Shown in pieces: positions 23,901 to 37,219 of a DNA stretch of 64,000 bases. How positions within the stretch are numbered: the first letter of the stretch is position 1; every line of letters starts with the position of its first letter. The translations under genes were made by a program, and so were the position numbers. The stretch comes from Rhynchonema sp. JSB1_4 (taxonomy: Eukaryota > Nematoda > Chromadorea > Monhysterida > Xyalidae), in contig JASAMV010005225.1 of NCBI GenBank assembly GCA_030248065.1, forward strand, positions 36,546 through 100,545, written 5' to 3'. The notes beneath the pieces were generated by a model. It saw nothing but the letters and a program-made list of their open reading frames with translations. It was not told the origin of the DNA and ran no database searches.

Positions 23901-26600
23901 GCGTTCCTTTGATGTGTTAAAAAGTGGATGACAAGTCCTGTTGTCTGTTGATGTAAACTGGCAATGTAAAAGAAGGGCACTTAAAGATAAAGTTGCCCTT
24001 TGGAGGATGAACAACGACTGTATAACAGTATTTACCAAGAATTCAGGCCTATTCATGCTGAGACACGTTCAAACGAGTGTTCTAGTTACACACACGTGCC
24101 ATTAAATCCGTGAATTTCTTGATTGATTGGTTCAGTGCGTGAGCCGCTGCTAACTAAAAGTTGAAAAATGCAGTCTAGGTCAATTGCTCAGTGTCGTGAT
24201 CTTCATGAACAGGTCTGAAAAAGACAACAAGTCTATTTTCAACCCATACTAAAGAAGAAAAGCCAACAAAAGATGATCTGATCGTTTCGATTTCCCGTTT
24301 CCCGCGGGAAATCTCACGGGAATTACTGATGGGAATTCCCGCGCGGGAAATGGTCGAAGGACGGGAAAAAGCGGGAAATGGCCGATTTCCCGCGGGAATT
24401 TTCAGGCACTGTTTCCCGCGGGAAATGCCACTATCCACAATATTTCCCGGGAAACGGGGACGGGAAATTTCCCGCAAATTTCCCTCCCTCCCGCGAATTT
24501 CCGCGGGAAAAAAATTTCCCGCGCGAGCCCTAGTATGGCATGTCGATTACGTGCCTAGCTTGGGTAGAACTGTAAAATACAAACAAACATCTGTAAAATA
24601 CAAACATCGAATTACAGAATTTCATATCCGAGCGTAAATACGAGGAGGACCTCGGCACGACCGTGCGTTTCGAGTACGAGCCCGACCCAGCGCTGATCAT
24701 ACTCAAGAACTTCGGTCACGGTTCGTTGTTGTATGTTGTTAGTTTGTTGTTTTGTTTTGGCTTTTTTATTTGTATTTCACATTTCATTTCGTATAATAAT
24801 AATAATTGCAGTTGTTCCCGTAAAGCCGCTGTTGGCGCACAAACATTCGAGCTACTCGAGTCTGGTGAGCAGCGTTGGCGAGGACTCGGGTCTCGGCATG
24901 ATCAGTCCCGTCTCGCCCGGTTGGTTGGCTGGCTGGTGTTTCACATTCTGTGCGCGAAATCAAATTTGGTTATTCGGCCAGTCCTATCTTTACCTGGTCA
25001 CGTGACATTTTGGTATTCGGGATATTTCGAGATTTACTGGTGCCACTCATTTCCTGAAGCAATTTATAAACATGTCGAAATTTGCGGTATCCGTAAATTG
25101 CGGAACATCATCAAAGCAAAAAGTCGCACGTGACTGGAGCAAGACCGGACGGGTCCTATCGCCAACTTTGATTTCGGATCTAGTTCAATGATTGTTTCTG
25201 TTTCTTTTTTCACGTGTTTCTTTTCTGTCTGCAGACGACAAAAAGCCGCTGGCGCAATGCGAGGCCGGTGGCATTGTGATGAAATCCGAGTGTCTCTCCA
25301 CCGAACAGCTAGAGGATCTGAATCGCCGTCTACGCGAATCGCTCGCCTCACAGGTGCGTGTCATATCGTTGTCGTTGTCAGTGGTTTTCTCGGGAATAAT
25401 TTATGCGGAATATCAGTTATTGAGGTTTCTCGATCGGGGTTTCGACAATGTGAATGCGTAGCGATTTCCATATCCAGGTCTGTACATATGAGCAAATGTT
25501 GCCAAAATCCATCCTCGGAACTCCCTTCCATTCCAATGACCGACTGTAGACACAAATAATCGCACGGTCCCAAACCAAGCGGCTCTGACAGATACCATTA
25601 CCAGTGTAGATCATAGTAGTGGCAGGGGGGTTGGGGGGGTTACCCCCTCTCAGTACTTGCCTACCACAAAACGCGAGGGGGTTTGGGGGGGGGGGGTGAG
25701 TATTATACTTACCTCCAGTGGTGTAGCTACCCAGGCGGGGCGGCAACCTACTGTACCACCCAAAATGCGGGGCGGCAACCTACCTACTGTACCAGCCGAG
25801 CTAGGGGGGGTCGTACCACTTGGGGGGTCATCTGGAAACCGAAATTTTTTATGTCTAAATACTGAAGAAAATGAGGGCTAAAACACTAATTTCGCGCGCA
25901 GCGCGCGTTTTTTCGCCTATTTGCAGACAAATATGCTAATTTTATGCAATTTTAAGCCAAAAATGAATGTTTTGGGTGAAAAGTTAGGTGGGGCGGCAAC
26001 CTACCTACTGTACCAGGGGAGGGGCGGCAACCTACCTACTGTACCAGGCGAGGGGCGGCAACCTACCTACTGTACCTGGGGGGGACCCCCCCCCCCCACC
26101 CCCCCCTGCTACACCATTGCTTACCTCTCACAACTCCAAATCATACCTATCACAAGCAATTTTATACCTTTTTAAGGCAAAAATCGGTGTTTTTCGACCT
26201 TATTTTCCCAAAAAATCGCGCTAGTTGAATGCAGGCCAAACCTAACCGCAGGCGTAAGTCTACAACCACTTGGTGCTGTGCGAGCTATAGTAACGTCTCA
26301 GACAGAACTGTGAGCACCGACAAGTGTCCTTCAATAATACAACAACAGGAATGCAACAGTAACACCCCCGGATTGTAGGGCATTTCCTCCGACGTCCTGA
26401 CGCGTAGTGTGCCCGTTGCGGCGCGTCGGCGTCCCCCGCCGGCGCGGGGCGGTGGCCGCGGCGGTCGCGGTGGTGCTGCTGGTGGTCCGGGTTACGGTCG
26501 GGGCGGCTATGCTGGCGGCAAGTACGTTGGCGGCGCGCAGTCTTCCAGCCATCATCAGCCGGTCAGCAAGATGCCACAGCTGTCCATCTTTCAGGAATAG
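11941..26600 (+). CDS. SPATS2/DUF1387-family protein
   Basis: Matches the SPATS2/SPATS2L family, cytoplasmic proteins of poorly known role. Plus-strand exons with consistent phases are 11941-11956 (tentative, MPGVQ), 20279-20531, 21285-21562, 21842-22142, 22423-22538, 22809-22991, 24618-24720, 24812-24919, 25235-25353 and 26379-26600. The second exon carries the UBA-like head (VREVIKNVSNNDIVLALHNY); next come the Lys/Asn-rich VLDSWESTGSKASKNKRN, a Pro/Gln-rich linker, the conserved helical part (SKEVKNLAKHDAVVERSK, then ERELNDLRTDIK), KYEEDLGTTVRFEYEPD, and an RGG-type tail ending MPQLSIFQE. The 11941 mini-exon joins in phase across an 8.3-kb intron; otherwise translation could start at MLEMTNEKRV near 20380. 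Introns hold transposons at 14108, 23572 and 25716. Human SPATS2 is about 545 residues; this is similar. Confidence 0.8.
13357..13830. mobile_element. Mosaic of MITE fragments
   Basis: Begins with CAGTGCTGTGGCT plus GGCGGGG, continues with a degraded GGTAGGTAGGGTA tag, then switches to sequence like 5410-5495 (CAACACGAGCCCGATTTCG ... GGAAATGTTACACGTTGTAG), then a CGCGCGCAGCGC core near 13694. No right end or duplication is found; this looks like broken older insertions. Confidence 0.5.
14108..14489. mobile_element. hAT-like MITE, AGCAAGAAAGCTAGCTAGC tag family, copy 1
   Basis: The 382-bp element starts CAGTGATGTGGTTGG and ends CCAACTACATCACTG, flanked by AAATCGGT at 14100-14107 and 14490-14497. 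Subterminal tags are CTAGCTAGCTTTCTTGCTCCG near T/C-run TACCCCCCCC motifs. Its sister copy is at 49955-50341. Confidence 0.9.
15078..16198. mobile_element. Foldback element with GGATAACGTGCGCCACA arrays
   Basis: Two arms of about 350-430 bp mirror each other. The left arm repeats TGTGGCGCACGTTATCCG with spacers, and the right arm repeats its inverse GGATAACGTGCGCCACA. The outer edges also match in inverse (CATACATGTCAT ... ATGACATGTATG), as do inner parts around ATATCGCCGACCTGCC and its inverse. I did not find a target duplication, so the ends are approximate. Confidence 0.75.
18140..18480. repeat. Dispersed repeat, copy 1
   Basis: Shares several blocks in the same order with 46905-47130: GTGCATGTTTGATTTT, CGATTTTAAGCCAAACACAA, a GCGCGA-rich part and GAACTTTGAAGTGT. 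It ends near a GGCC...GGCC hairpin followed by CTCCTGGAT, which also closes the other copy. It has no clear terminal repeats and its mobile class is unknown. Confidence 0.55.
23572..24532. mobile_element. hAT-like element with TTTCCCGCGGGAAA arrays, copy 1
   Basis: The 961-bp element runs from TAGGGCTCGCGCGGGAAAT to the inverse ending CCCGCGCGAGCCCTA. GTATGGCA is duplicated exactly at 23564-23571 and 24533-24540. Each side is an array of GGGAAATTTCCCGCGGGAAA-like palindromic units around a roughly 450-bp unique centre without coding. It lies in an intron of the SPATS2-like gene. A second copy is at about 59427-60475. Confidence 0.9.
25716..26119. mobile_element. hAT-like MITE, CGGCAACCTACTGTACC tag family, copy 1
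   Basis: The 404-bp element starts CAGTGGTGTAGCTACC and ends GCTACACCATTG, with CTTACCTC at 25708-25715 and 26120-26127. Tags read GGGGCGGCAACCTACTGTACC. The core TTCGCGCGCAGCGCGCG lies near 25890. It lies in the last intron of the SPATS2-like gene. Its close relative 51204-52198 carries a further nested insertion. Confidence 0.9.
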
Positions 26601-27114
26601 GGAGAGACGATGAAACATTATGTTGATTATATCATTATTGATTGAGGTGTGTGTCTCGCCAACGATGCTTAACAAATGACTTAGTCGGGTTACAAAAATG
26701 AATAATTATATAAATGCATCACATAAATTATTGTAATGTTGAGTTGTTGTTATTTATATACAAAGTTTACACGTTTCGGATCGATATGAAATGATAGATA
26801 GGTTGCGCGCAGTGTTCGACTCCTAAATTATCACTGGCAGATGTTTCAAGAGTGGTATAATACGGTACTGTATTTGAGTGGCGTCATCCCTAGTTCAATA
26901 ATATCATTGCGTTCTCTCGATGTTCCACTTCGATTCTTGCACAGCAGGACCCTGGGCCGTTTTTTTGTTCCGTATTTTCCGCGTCCGCGTTTTTTCGTTT
27001 CATTTTTTAAACGTTCGCTCGAAAACAAGCATGATTATTGTGCTGGTATGTTTTTTGAAGTTTCAACGTCCACGTGTGCGTGTGTTTTTCTCTGGCAATA
27101 GGGTGTAGCGCCGC

Positions 27115-27873
27115 TAGGGATCGGCGTCGGTCATGTAGACCGACACCGACACCGACGCTTTTTTGAAAGTACCGACACCGACGAAAAAACGCGCCGACAC
27201 CGACAGTTCAAATTTCCGCGACACCGACTTCGATTGTTTTTTCGTCGAAAATTTGCATTTTAGCGCAAAATTTGTACTTTTAACGTATTATTGTGATTTA
27301 GAGCATTATTAGAGGACATAGAATAATTTTATACAGGAAATTCCTCATTTCGGAAATTTCCTTGCGCACTTTTCTTGTAAAACTCAAATTAACAAAAGTT
27401 TTTAAAGCAGTGGTTTGGTGCCCGGTGTGCTGCTATTCTTGGGGGGATTGGACAATGAGCATAAAGTATGGTGCTCAAATTGTAAAAATCGCTTTCGCAC
27501 GCGTACTAGTTGCTCCGAAAAGCTCTAAAGCTGCTTGGCTGTGAATTTGTTGTCATTTGCAACCGAAATTTTTTTTAATTTCGGCCCTTTCAAGCGCCAA
27601 GGCCATTTCCTAGCACGCATCGACCAAAATTTCTTATTCCTTTTGTTGATCTCTATGATTTATTTCGTTGTACTGAATAACGAATACGAATATACGAAAA
27701 ACAATCGCAAAGATCTTCAGTTGAATACAAATAAATTTTGCAAACTTTTTCATCTGGGAAGGAAAATTTCAGTAAAAATTAACCTTTTTGATACTAACAT
27801 GGGGTCAAAAAGTTGCATACCGACACCTGAGAAAAACCGACACTTTTGGCCCCTACACCGACGCCGATCCCTA
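27115..27873. mobile_element. hAT-like element with ACCGACACCGACGC tags
   Basis: The ends TAGGGATCGGCGTCGGT and its inverse ACCGACGCCGATCCCTA bound 759 bp; ACCGACACCGACACC repeats lie inside both ends, mainly on the left. The flanks share AGCGC (27107 onward and 27874 onward), a degraded 8-bp duplication. The centre is AT-rich; open stretches there show no recognisable protein. Confidence 0.75.
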
Positions 27874-27899
27874 AGCGCAGTCCCGTTCTTCATTCACTC

Positions 27900-30000
27900 A
27901 ACCACCACTATCACTGTTAACCTCCTCACCAGACATACAAACGTTTGAATGCACAATAGTGTAATGAATGTGAAGTAGAATTCAAGTTCGTTCGCTCTGC
28001 AATAACAACGCAATACAAGCGCGGTATGAGCTTGTAAAATTGTCTGACATTATAAACGACGTTCTTTCAGAATTTGCGTCTCTGTATTTTCCTGTTGCTA
28101 CAGCGTCTGTGCGTGAGTTGTTGTGATTATGCTTATCGAATTAGTTGTCTCACATTTTGTGTGCTTGTTTTCTTTTTGTTTTTATTCACGCGTTTGACGT
28201 TTTCCACAGTCGGCTTTTATTGAATTTTCCTGGTGTCGATGTTTTCACATGATTTTTTTCGGCTATCTCAGAAATCTTGTATTGTCGTCGCTTTGTGTTC
28301 GCATGTTTTGTCCACGGTTATATTTATAATGTTTTTTCGGTTCTTTATACAGATGTAGGGAAATGTGGATCGTTTTTTTCTTATTGTACACAACAATTTT
28401 TTGACCAAGTTTATTTTCTTTTGGGTCGTACTTATTTTGCTTTCCGCTTGTTTGTTACGTACTTTACTACCAGCCTGTTTGCACCACAACTTGTGTAACT
28501 CAACTCTGTGTGTACGTGTGCCCTGCAAAACGCTCAACTTTTATGGCTTTTTGATGCGGATTAAGTTCAAAAGTCCTTCAATTAATGCTTGCTCGCTCCT
28601 CCGCATGTTTGTGTGGCGTGCCGTGCCTTCCTTTTTGCCGTACCATCCCAACAAAGTTAGGTATTGAATACAATTGATTTTTATCTTACATACAGTACGT
28701 GATGCTGCTACTGGCCTTCTTCTTGGTGTCTATCAACCACGATAATATCATTTTATTTTATTTATCATAAAACTCAATCCACGTTACTGGTGTGTAATTT
28801 GATGGTCGATCACTGAAATCACACCAAACTAATTCTTTATGTTGTATTATTGTTCGTTTTATCGTATTTCTGACACAAGCTCACACTCAAAATGCTTAGG
28901 TCCTTGTCTCGTACTGGTATATAGCATGTAATAGAATCGTATCCGTGTGTTTGACCGGGACTATTGTGCGAATGTAATATAATGTTTCATGGTCCTACGA
29001 AATGCACCAAGACTGACGTGCACCACATTGAATATGATATATGGTACATGTTTTGAAGTCCACGTTTTTTGTCATTGTTTGACGCCTTCTTGTGATTGTT
29101 CTAATATGCCATCTTTCTAACCGCAAACATTGTCAAATGTTCTAAACCTGCATGCGTGCTGTTGCTGCGCAGTTACGATTACGATGCTGTGTACAGTACG
29201 CACATTTTGTAATGGACTTCTTTTCACCGTATCTGTGAGTGCGTGTGATCATTCTCCTGTTGGGGGAACAGAACCTGTAAGAACCGTGTCGCAGCATTTA
29301 CGGTCATTTCCAAAGAATCGGTAGCAATACTGTACTACTACCATTCGTTCATTATGTATTTTATATTTGAATGTATATTGTACTTACTAACTACTGTATT
29401 GATACTGACTGATACTGTTGTCTTTGTTGTCCATGTTCTACAGAACAGTCTTATTGTCTGTGAGAAGTCCAGAGAAAAGTAGGCGGAAGGAACATGCGCC
29501 AAGCATTCTGTGTACATGATTATTACGATTTTCATTAATCACCAAATGAAATAATATTGTTCTGACAGATGATAATAATAAATGATAATATACATAAATA
29601 TTCGTCCAGAGGTTTGAATTCTGTAGGAAAAACAAGAAAATCACAATTCATTTCCGGAATCAAGAAGACACGCAGATCATATAATCCAACTGATTGCTGG
29701 CGTCAATTGTTTACGTGCATACGCGAACAGCAGCCTTATTCAACGCGCCAATCTTTTGGATAGATGCTCTTCACCTCGATGCGTAAATTGCTTTTTACTC
29801 ATCATCGTTTCTGGTGGCGAAAGCGCCACCGGAGGTGGTTGCGCAACCGTCCCCCGGTGGCGCCTTCGAGAAGTTGGGCCAATGTGCACAGGGGTTCCTG
29901 GCTGTTGCCTGAGCGTAAGGCTAAGCCCAAGTTTGAGCCCAAGCCACAAGTTGATCGAAAGAGAAGCCAGATGTTGGATTATATTTGAGTGCATTCGCTC
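27900..30000. other. Intergenic stretch without recognisable gene
   Basis: AT-rich sequence between the 27115-27873 element and UBE2G2. Open frames are short and match nothing I know. One short plus-strand frame near 29810-29930 (reading ...VAKAPPEVVAQPSPGGAFEKLGQ...) has coding-like composition, but no splice partner could be found. Confidence 0.4.
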
Positions 30001-30012
30001 AAAATGGATTAA

Positions 30013-33000
30013 TCAGGGTGCCGGCAGACCTAATGTTTCACGCACTAATCGGTCGGCGATCTTTTCGAATTGAGCTCGATCTTCGCGCCACATTTTCGCA
30101 GCACTCACATTCGCCGCACTTTCGTCGTTCGGCTCTGTAAGAAAAGTCGAGCAATTTGATCAGCTTTTGCAGATGAATTTAAAACGCATTCGGGCCTGAG
30201 GTTCAAACGTTTTATAGTCTTGATGAACGGCTTATCGCATAAACTACTTACAAAAAAAAGTCTCACGAAATTTTTCACAGGAAACCAACCAGCCAGCATG
30301 CTGACGACGGACAGCAGAATTTTCTCGACCGATTGGACGGGCGACCAGCGCTCGGCACTGGATTCGTATCCGGTCGGGTCGTCGCCGGGCGAGTGTAGAA
30401 TCGAGATACAAACGCGACCATCTGGATAGATGTTGGGATGGAATAGATCGCAAAGGAATGTCATCTTTGGCGGCGATAGTGGGTAGTCGGCCGGGAACAC
30501 CAGTTTGGCAGCGAACACGCCGTTTTCGAAACATGTGCCTTCAGGACCGCTGAAATGCAACAATCAGCATGTACTGAGAGCGATACTGGACTTGAAGTTT
30601 TGATCGGATCGGATGTGACTTGCCTCGATCACGCGAGATTCTTGCATTTAAGTATTGGGAAGTTTACTCTGGCCAGGGCCACTAATCCAGCTTAAAGGTT
30701 ATTCATCTTAGGGCGCGGCCATGCAAACGCGGGCGCGGGTCGCGGGTCAGAAAAATATTCTATGTTTTAGACCCGCTCCGCGTTTATGGCCGCACTCGGC
30801 GCGTCGCGGTCATAAAAATATTCTATGTCCCAGCCCGCGCCCGCTTTCATGGCCGCACTTGCGGGCGCGGGTCGCGGGTCATAAAAATATTCTATCCCAA
30901 CCCGCGCCCGCGTTTCATGGCCGCACTTCGGCCGGGTCGCGGTCTCGCATTTCTTTGGCTGGGCTTGTAGCGCGCGAAAACTGCAGTTTTAAAGCAGACG
31001 AACTGTTTAGTCTAGTCGCCACAATAAATTCTGTTCTTTAGTGCAGTGCATTATGCCGGCTGTTGGCTAGAGAGTGATGTTTAAGCCCTCCCTGTTGCCT
31101 GCCACCAATATCATGAAACATTCCCACGTGCGCGTGTTCTTATTGTGTGTGTTTTGCTGTGATACGTGTCAGCTGGGCTGTGGTTGGTTTGTGAGCTGGC
31201 ATATTTACGTGGCTGTTGGCGAAGTGAACGTCGTGTGGTTTTTGGGTTTATTATTGGGGCTTTTGGGTTTCGGGATCATATTGCAGAAACAAAGAAATAA
31301 TACACACATCACCAACGACAACAAAACTTCGAACTCTGGGGTAGGAACATCACAATGAAACTACATAAGTGCGAAAAATTGAAAATGTGAGCCTAAATGT
31401 CACAATAACTCTATAAAACCATGATTTGTAGGTGGTGGCCCTGAAGAGGGCCGTTGGGTTAGGATAAGTGGACCGAAGTCCAAGGATTCAGCGGCTACAC
31501 ATTGTCGTCATGGAAGTTGCGGTTGTGCAGACGCCGATCTAACAATGCCCCCTCGGCGTCCAACAAGCGGACGGTTGTGCAGCGGGTGGCGTTGTCAGCC
31601 TATTTCGTCATGATGGATGGATTCGGTCATCGCGCACGAACACGGGCAGACTGCGACCGTGGAAATGGGCGACCGGCGGCTGACACACAAACAAATACAG
31701 CTGATTAGCTAGACCACTGCGAGTGCATGTATGCGACGTAGGCTCGACGACGCTGATTGGTTCACTTCTGCGTGCTACAACACATTCTAGTTCCCACATA
31801 GTGCACGTGCACACGACCAGGCCCGTGCCACCCAAATGCAGTCAAATTAATTCACAAAGCCACTTGCTTCATAACTGCTTGTTGCATTCAAACAAAATCA
31901 ATTAAACAAAAACTGTTCAAGGTGCGCTTCGCGAGTTTTTGTTACAATATAAAAAACAAACAATTGATTTCCTGGCGACTGGACTAAGAATAGTTCGTCT
32001 GCTTTAAAACTCAACAGTTTTCGCGCGCTACAAGCCCAGCCAAAGAAATGTTTCGAGTGACCCGCGACCCGCGCCCGCAAGTGCGGCCATGCAAACGCGG
32101 GCGCGGGTCTGGGACATAGAATATTTTTGTGACCCGCGACCCGCGCCCGCAAGTGCGGCCATGCAAACGCGGAGCGGGTCTAAAACATAGAATATTTTTC
32201 TGACCCGCGACCCGCGCCCGCGTTTGCATGGCCGCGCCCTAAGGCCGAGGAATATCTTTTATGCTGGCCGAAATTAGTGGCATCACTAAATTTCTTGATA
32301 TCCTCAATTAAACAAAGTCACCTGACCAAGACAGAATCGATCCGATTATGAAATTCGATATCGCTCGCTCTCTGTGTTCACTACTTTGGGGCCACCCTTT
32401 ACTGCTTGGGCTTGTCTGTCACAATTGCTGTCACAGACGACCACACGTTGCAACGACGCAATTAGTTAAAACCGACCAGCCAAACATCGATGACGGTGGG
32501 GGTTTTTTATCCCGTCTCGCCACGCTTTCACAGCCCAGCGGTGCGACCGACGTAGAGTCCAGCCACGTGCTCATGAGACGACTCTTTTTAAAGCTTGCTT
32601 GGCCAGATTCAAAAATGCATCGGTTACACGGGTTTTCGCAAACAAAAGAAAGAGATTGGGCCGAGAGACATGATGACAAGTTCCAGCTGGCTGACCTCAA
32701 TTTGTTGCGTGCTTACGCGAGCAGCAACATCGTTCAACACACAAATGTTTTGGGAGTCAAAAGGGAATTTACGCACCGAGGTGGAGCGCGTGTTTTTAAA
32801 AAATACTCTCTTTCTTTCATTTCCGAAATACGCGGAACCGGAACATTATTGGATCCGTTCAAGTCAACTTCAAAATAAGTCGTCTCATGAGTTCGTGGCT
32901 GGACTATACAACGTCAATGCCAAGTCTTGGAGAACCTTACAGTCTACAGCAGGTCGCATCATAAGCACTTGACCAGGCAGGTACGCATGCACAGACGGAA

Positions 33001-33297
33001 TCACCCCAACAGCAAGACACAATGATCAAAATTTGGCAAAGTCCGAAAAATCCACTCACGTGATCAGACACTCCCATTCGAAAAAGTTCTCTTCACTGGT
33101 CGGCCCGGCGATGATGCCGTCGGGCGGGTTCAGCGTCAATTCTGAAAATTTGGTTTATGGAATTACCATCAATAGAATCAGACAAGCTGATCGCTATTAT
33201 GCGCCAAATGAAACATTTCCTATCGATGATTATCCGAATTATGAATCAACTTACGTCTGTATTCGGCCATCAGTCGTTTGAGCGCGTAGCCGGCCAT
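30013..33297 (-). CDS. UBE2G2: Ubiquitin-conjugating enzyme E2 G2
   Basis: A ubiquitin E2 of the UBE2G2/Ubc7 type, which in other animals works in ER-associated degradation with membrane E3 ligases. Four minus-strand exons join in phase: 33255-33297 ([14 protein letters not shown]), 33060-33141, 30290-30549 and 30013-30134. The second gives [13 protein letters not shown] and NFFEWECL; the third holds [15 protein letters not shown] with the catalytic Cys and the G2-specific acidic loop ([17 protein letters not shown]); the last ends RETLGLPAP. Total length, about 168 residues, is normal for the family. Its 2.5-kb second intron contains a foldback element (30675-32285) and a small MITE (32555-32906). 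Exons 1-2 are repeated at 39574-39811 in the tandem duplication. Same strand as GPI, starting about 720 bp after the GPI stop. Confidence 0.95.
30675..32285. mobile_element. Foldback element with GCGGGCGCGGGTCGCGG arrays
   Basis: Arms at about 30710-31030 and 31905-32245 mirror each other. Each contains about three units of the kind GGGCGCGGGTCGCGGGTC followed by AAAATATTCTATG, and the arms end TTAGGGCGCGGCCATG and inverse. Weaker inverse similarity continues outward (GGCCACTAAT and ATTAGTGGC), so the real ends are probably near 30675 and 32285. The 0.9-kb centre has no convincing gene. No target duplication was confirmed. It sits in UBE2G2 intron 2. Confidence 0.75.
32555..32906. mobile_element. 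TA-flanked MITE present only in the left unit
   Basis: The 352-bp insert starts GAGTCCAGCCACG and ends CGTGGCTGGACTA, with inverse CTCATGAGACGAC blocks inside, flanked by TA on both sides. The right unit has the uninterrupted site (CACGTACAACGTC near 39430). A TA duplication fits Tc1/mariner-type elements. Its interior shares ATGATGACAA-TTCCAGCT with the element at 52916-53210. Confidence 0.85.
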
Positions 33298-34537
33298 GGT
33301 TGACCGAGCGAACCTCTGAAATCAAAGCAAATACAAACTAAAAAATAACTTATAGGCGGCGTTTTCATCATTTGAAGGGTGAGGAGGTCCTCTCGGATTG
33401 AAAAGACCTGGGAGTTGCGCAACCACGAATGCAAAAACCGACATTATTGCACACCGACAAGCTAAAGTGTTTTTATTTCAAGTTTCAAGCCAACGAATTT
33501 GGATGAAAATACGCACGATTGCGGCTATTCACCTTATAATGCACCTGGTTGAAGACATAGTAAGACAGCGGTACGAAACAGTGAGACAACTAGTACATCT
33601 CTATAACGTAACTCTATAACAAATTGACAAATTCTGGGCAAGCGCGTAATAATAACAATCGAAGAATGAAATTAATTGTCACAGAATAATGCTAGTGCAC
33701 CTAAATGTGAGAAATATCGCATTTTTTTTGAAAACCGGCGGTCAAAATCATTTATATGAGCAATAACATTATCATCAGAATGAGACAAAATCACGTGTGC
33801 GACAATAAGATCGTCATAAATTAACCATGTTATTCCGTTGCATTTATGCCATTTCCATTCCTAAAGACCTCAAGCCTGACTAGAAAACAAAAGCGCTGAA
33901 TATGACCGGAAACCCTCCCCGACTTTTAGCAACATTGCAAGTGAACACAAAAATATAAGAGTAGTAAAGCATGAACAATTAGAGTCAGTGCCAAATAAAT
34001 ACCATCAAATCGTGCTGCTCTATCCCTTCGCCCACATTTGGTTGACAAAGTTGATGCAGTCGTTCGTGCACGCATCGTGCGAGTTGACTGGTTGCGTAAT
34101 GCCGATTTCGGGCTCAATGGCTTTCGCTAGTTGTTTGCCGAGTTCGACGCTAAAATGTAAAATCTTCGTCATTAATTCTCGCGTTGGCCAATGGGCATAG
34201 CATGATAACAGCAAGAAAACGAGCGCTAATTCTTCACTCCTCACGTGTGTGATAAACGTCTGTGGTGAATTATCGAATACATATTGGCCGGTATGCACTT
34301 TGTTCGTATGCAGGGGGGGGTGCGCAAAAGGGTTGGTCATACCTTTCGAGTTCGTTCTTTCTCTAATTTCGACCGGCAAAAAGGCTCTTGCAGCTCATAC
34401 AGGAGCAACTTTTAAGCCTGTCCAAGTCACAAAAACAACGAAATTACAAAATAAAGGCCCGATCCATTTTGCATGCCAGAACCCGCACGTCAGTAAGTGC
34501 ATGCGGGTCATTGTGAACACCACGTGGTCAATTGTCA

Positions 34538-34945
<408 letters not shown>

Positions 34946-35669
34946 TTACATCGTTTGTGTGCGCGTGGGCTTGGAGCGGGAGTGGAACCTCAGATTAGAG
35001 TCTTTTACAGAGTTTCTGAGAAATATTTCTGCATATTATATCTGTTGTACAAGCAGAGCTTTCCATCTGATAAACAAGTGCCATCATAGAGATTAGTTCA
35101 TATAAGGTAAATACACATGCCGAATATGCTGGTAAGTGTGGCACAAGTCAAAAGCATCAATAAAAAACAACAATTCGCACCTTATGTGGCAGTATCTTCT
35201 GAATATCGGCGTCTGATTTTCCGCTTTTTGCCAATTCCACTTTGGCCTCGTCGGCCGACTTGCCACGCATCAACGCCTCTGGCTGCGCCAGGAAATTGGC
35301 CAGGAGGATCTGTGAAGAAAGATTAGAAAAGGAAAAGAAGAGAAAAACGGCAGTGCGCGTGTATGAGAAAAATGCAATCTGCGCTCTTCATAGGTCACCA
35401 CATGGAATGACAATTACGAGATTTAACGACAGAGTTGGAACCAAAATTTTCACAAAAACTTCACAAGAAGGTCATCATGAAGTACAGTACACTGAATGAC
35501 AATCCCATAGTCCATAACGACCGTACCTTTTGCTGCAGTCGATTGCGGATCGGATTCAGCGTGTGGACGGGCGCAATGAAATCGCACGGAATTATGCGCG
35601 TACCTACAAATGCATAGCAGCAATCATACCAAAAAGCTATTCCATATATATCAACAAAACACGAAATCA

Positions 35670-35855
<186 letters not shown>

Positions 35856-36682
35856 CTAAGACGGTAAATTTATCGATGTTTCGCGTGTTGTAGCATATAG
35901 CACGCGTTATAAAATATCCAATCCGGCACACTATCAATGGCGAAAAGCGGTGCCCATATATGTAGGTAAAAAGGGACCCAGCAGGGTGCGTGCACAAAAG
36001 CCGCTCGTGTAGCTGCCCGGCTAAGATATTTCGACCAATTGAAATGTTGTAGACGCAAGTGCGCCCCAAACGCAGTAGGATAGGACACGTATCCCACATA
36101 GCATGGCTTCCAAGTAGAGTACAGCGTTGGTGACATTGGCCCGCAGAGCCAAATGAAACGCGCTTGCCTTTGGGGCAATTGTCGAGGACTTGCGTCAACG
36201 ACATTAGAACAAGCCGAGCTATGCACGCGCTATGTTCGTACATAGGGACAAAAAATTCACTGAACAAGATGCATTCAACAAATGTATCTACGCCACGTAC
36301 AAAAGATGACTCAAGTTTCGTACATGCACACCCAATTTGCACAAACGGACCTGATCATACGGCAAAAGCGCGTGACTCTCAGCGTTGTAACCGTTGATGT
36401 AGAGAATGCCCAACATGGCAAGGATCACCGGCACCTACAAACGGACAAAAATTGAAAATGAAAATTTCTGAACCAGAAAGCTGTTAAAAATATAAAAATT
36501 TTGAAGGATCACATTCTGCTCCAACGGTGCCGTTCGGAAATGTTGATCAGAGAAATGCGCGCCGGTTAGCAGCTTTTCGAAATTGTCGAAGCCTGAATTA
36601 TCAAGGGATAAATAAAAATTGGCAAATAATCAAAATTAATAATAAAAATTATCAAAATAGTTTTGTCATAAAGCAAGCTCTA

Positions 36683-36889
<207 letters not shown>

Positions 36890-37219
36890 CTATATAACAG
36901 AGCAAGGTATATCAATAGTTACCTCACAAATTCCTGCAAAGGTTAAAAAAAAACACCCAACCGCATTGGTGGAGAGCGCCACAAAATGTTTCGCGACCGA
37001 AGCAGCATCTTTCGCGGTTGCCAGAAACCATTCCTTGCACGTTTCGGCGTTTGTGATCGTCTCTTGTGTCGTGAAAGTCTGCAAACTGACAGCATTGACT
37101 GATATACAGGGTGACCAAAATAGGAGCGCAACCCTTTTGCTCCATGTTTGGTGGTTTGACAGGAGTAGCGTAGGTTTGACATCAGTCGAACGCGCTAAAA
37201 TAAACATTTTTTTGTGTTA

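Noticed and set aside
29764..29990. Basic plus-strand frame starting MLFTSMRKLL
   Set aside because: No homology recognised, two overlapping frames are equally open, and no splice partners were found.
31074..31358. Open frame of 94 residues with a hydrophobic stretch
   Set aside because: Lies in the centre of the foldback element at 30675-32285; no family resemblance. It could be a remnant, but support is too weak.
31434..31458. Histone-type 3' stem-loop on the minus strand (GGCCCTCTTCAGGGCC followed by ACCACC)
   Set aside because: The stem and loop resemble metazoan histone mRNA ends, but no histone reading frame lies upstream on that strand; it sits in the interior of a foldback element.
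30711..32240. Telomere-like TTAGGG at element ends
   Set aside because: Single occurrences as part of a GC-rich terminal repeat, not a tandem TTAGGG array.
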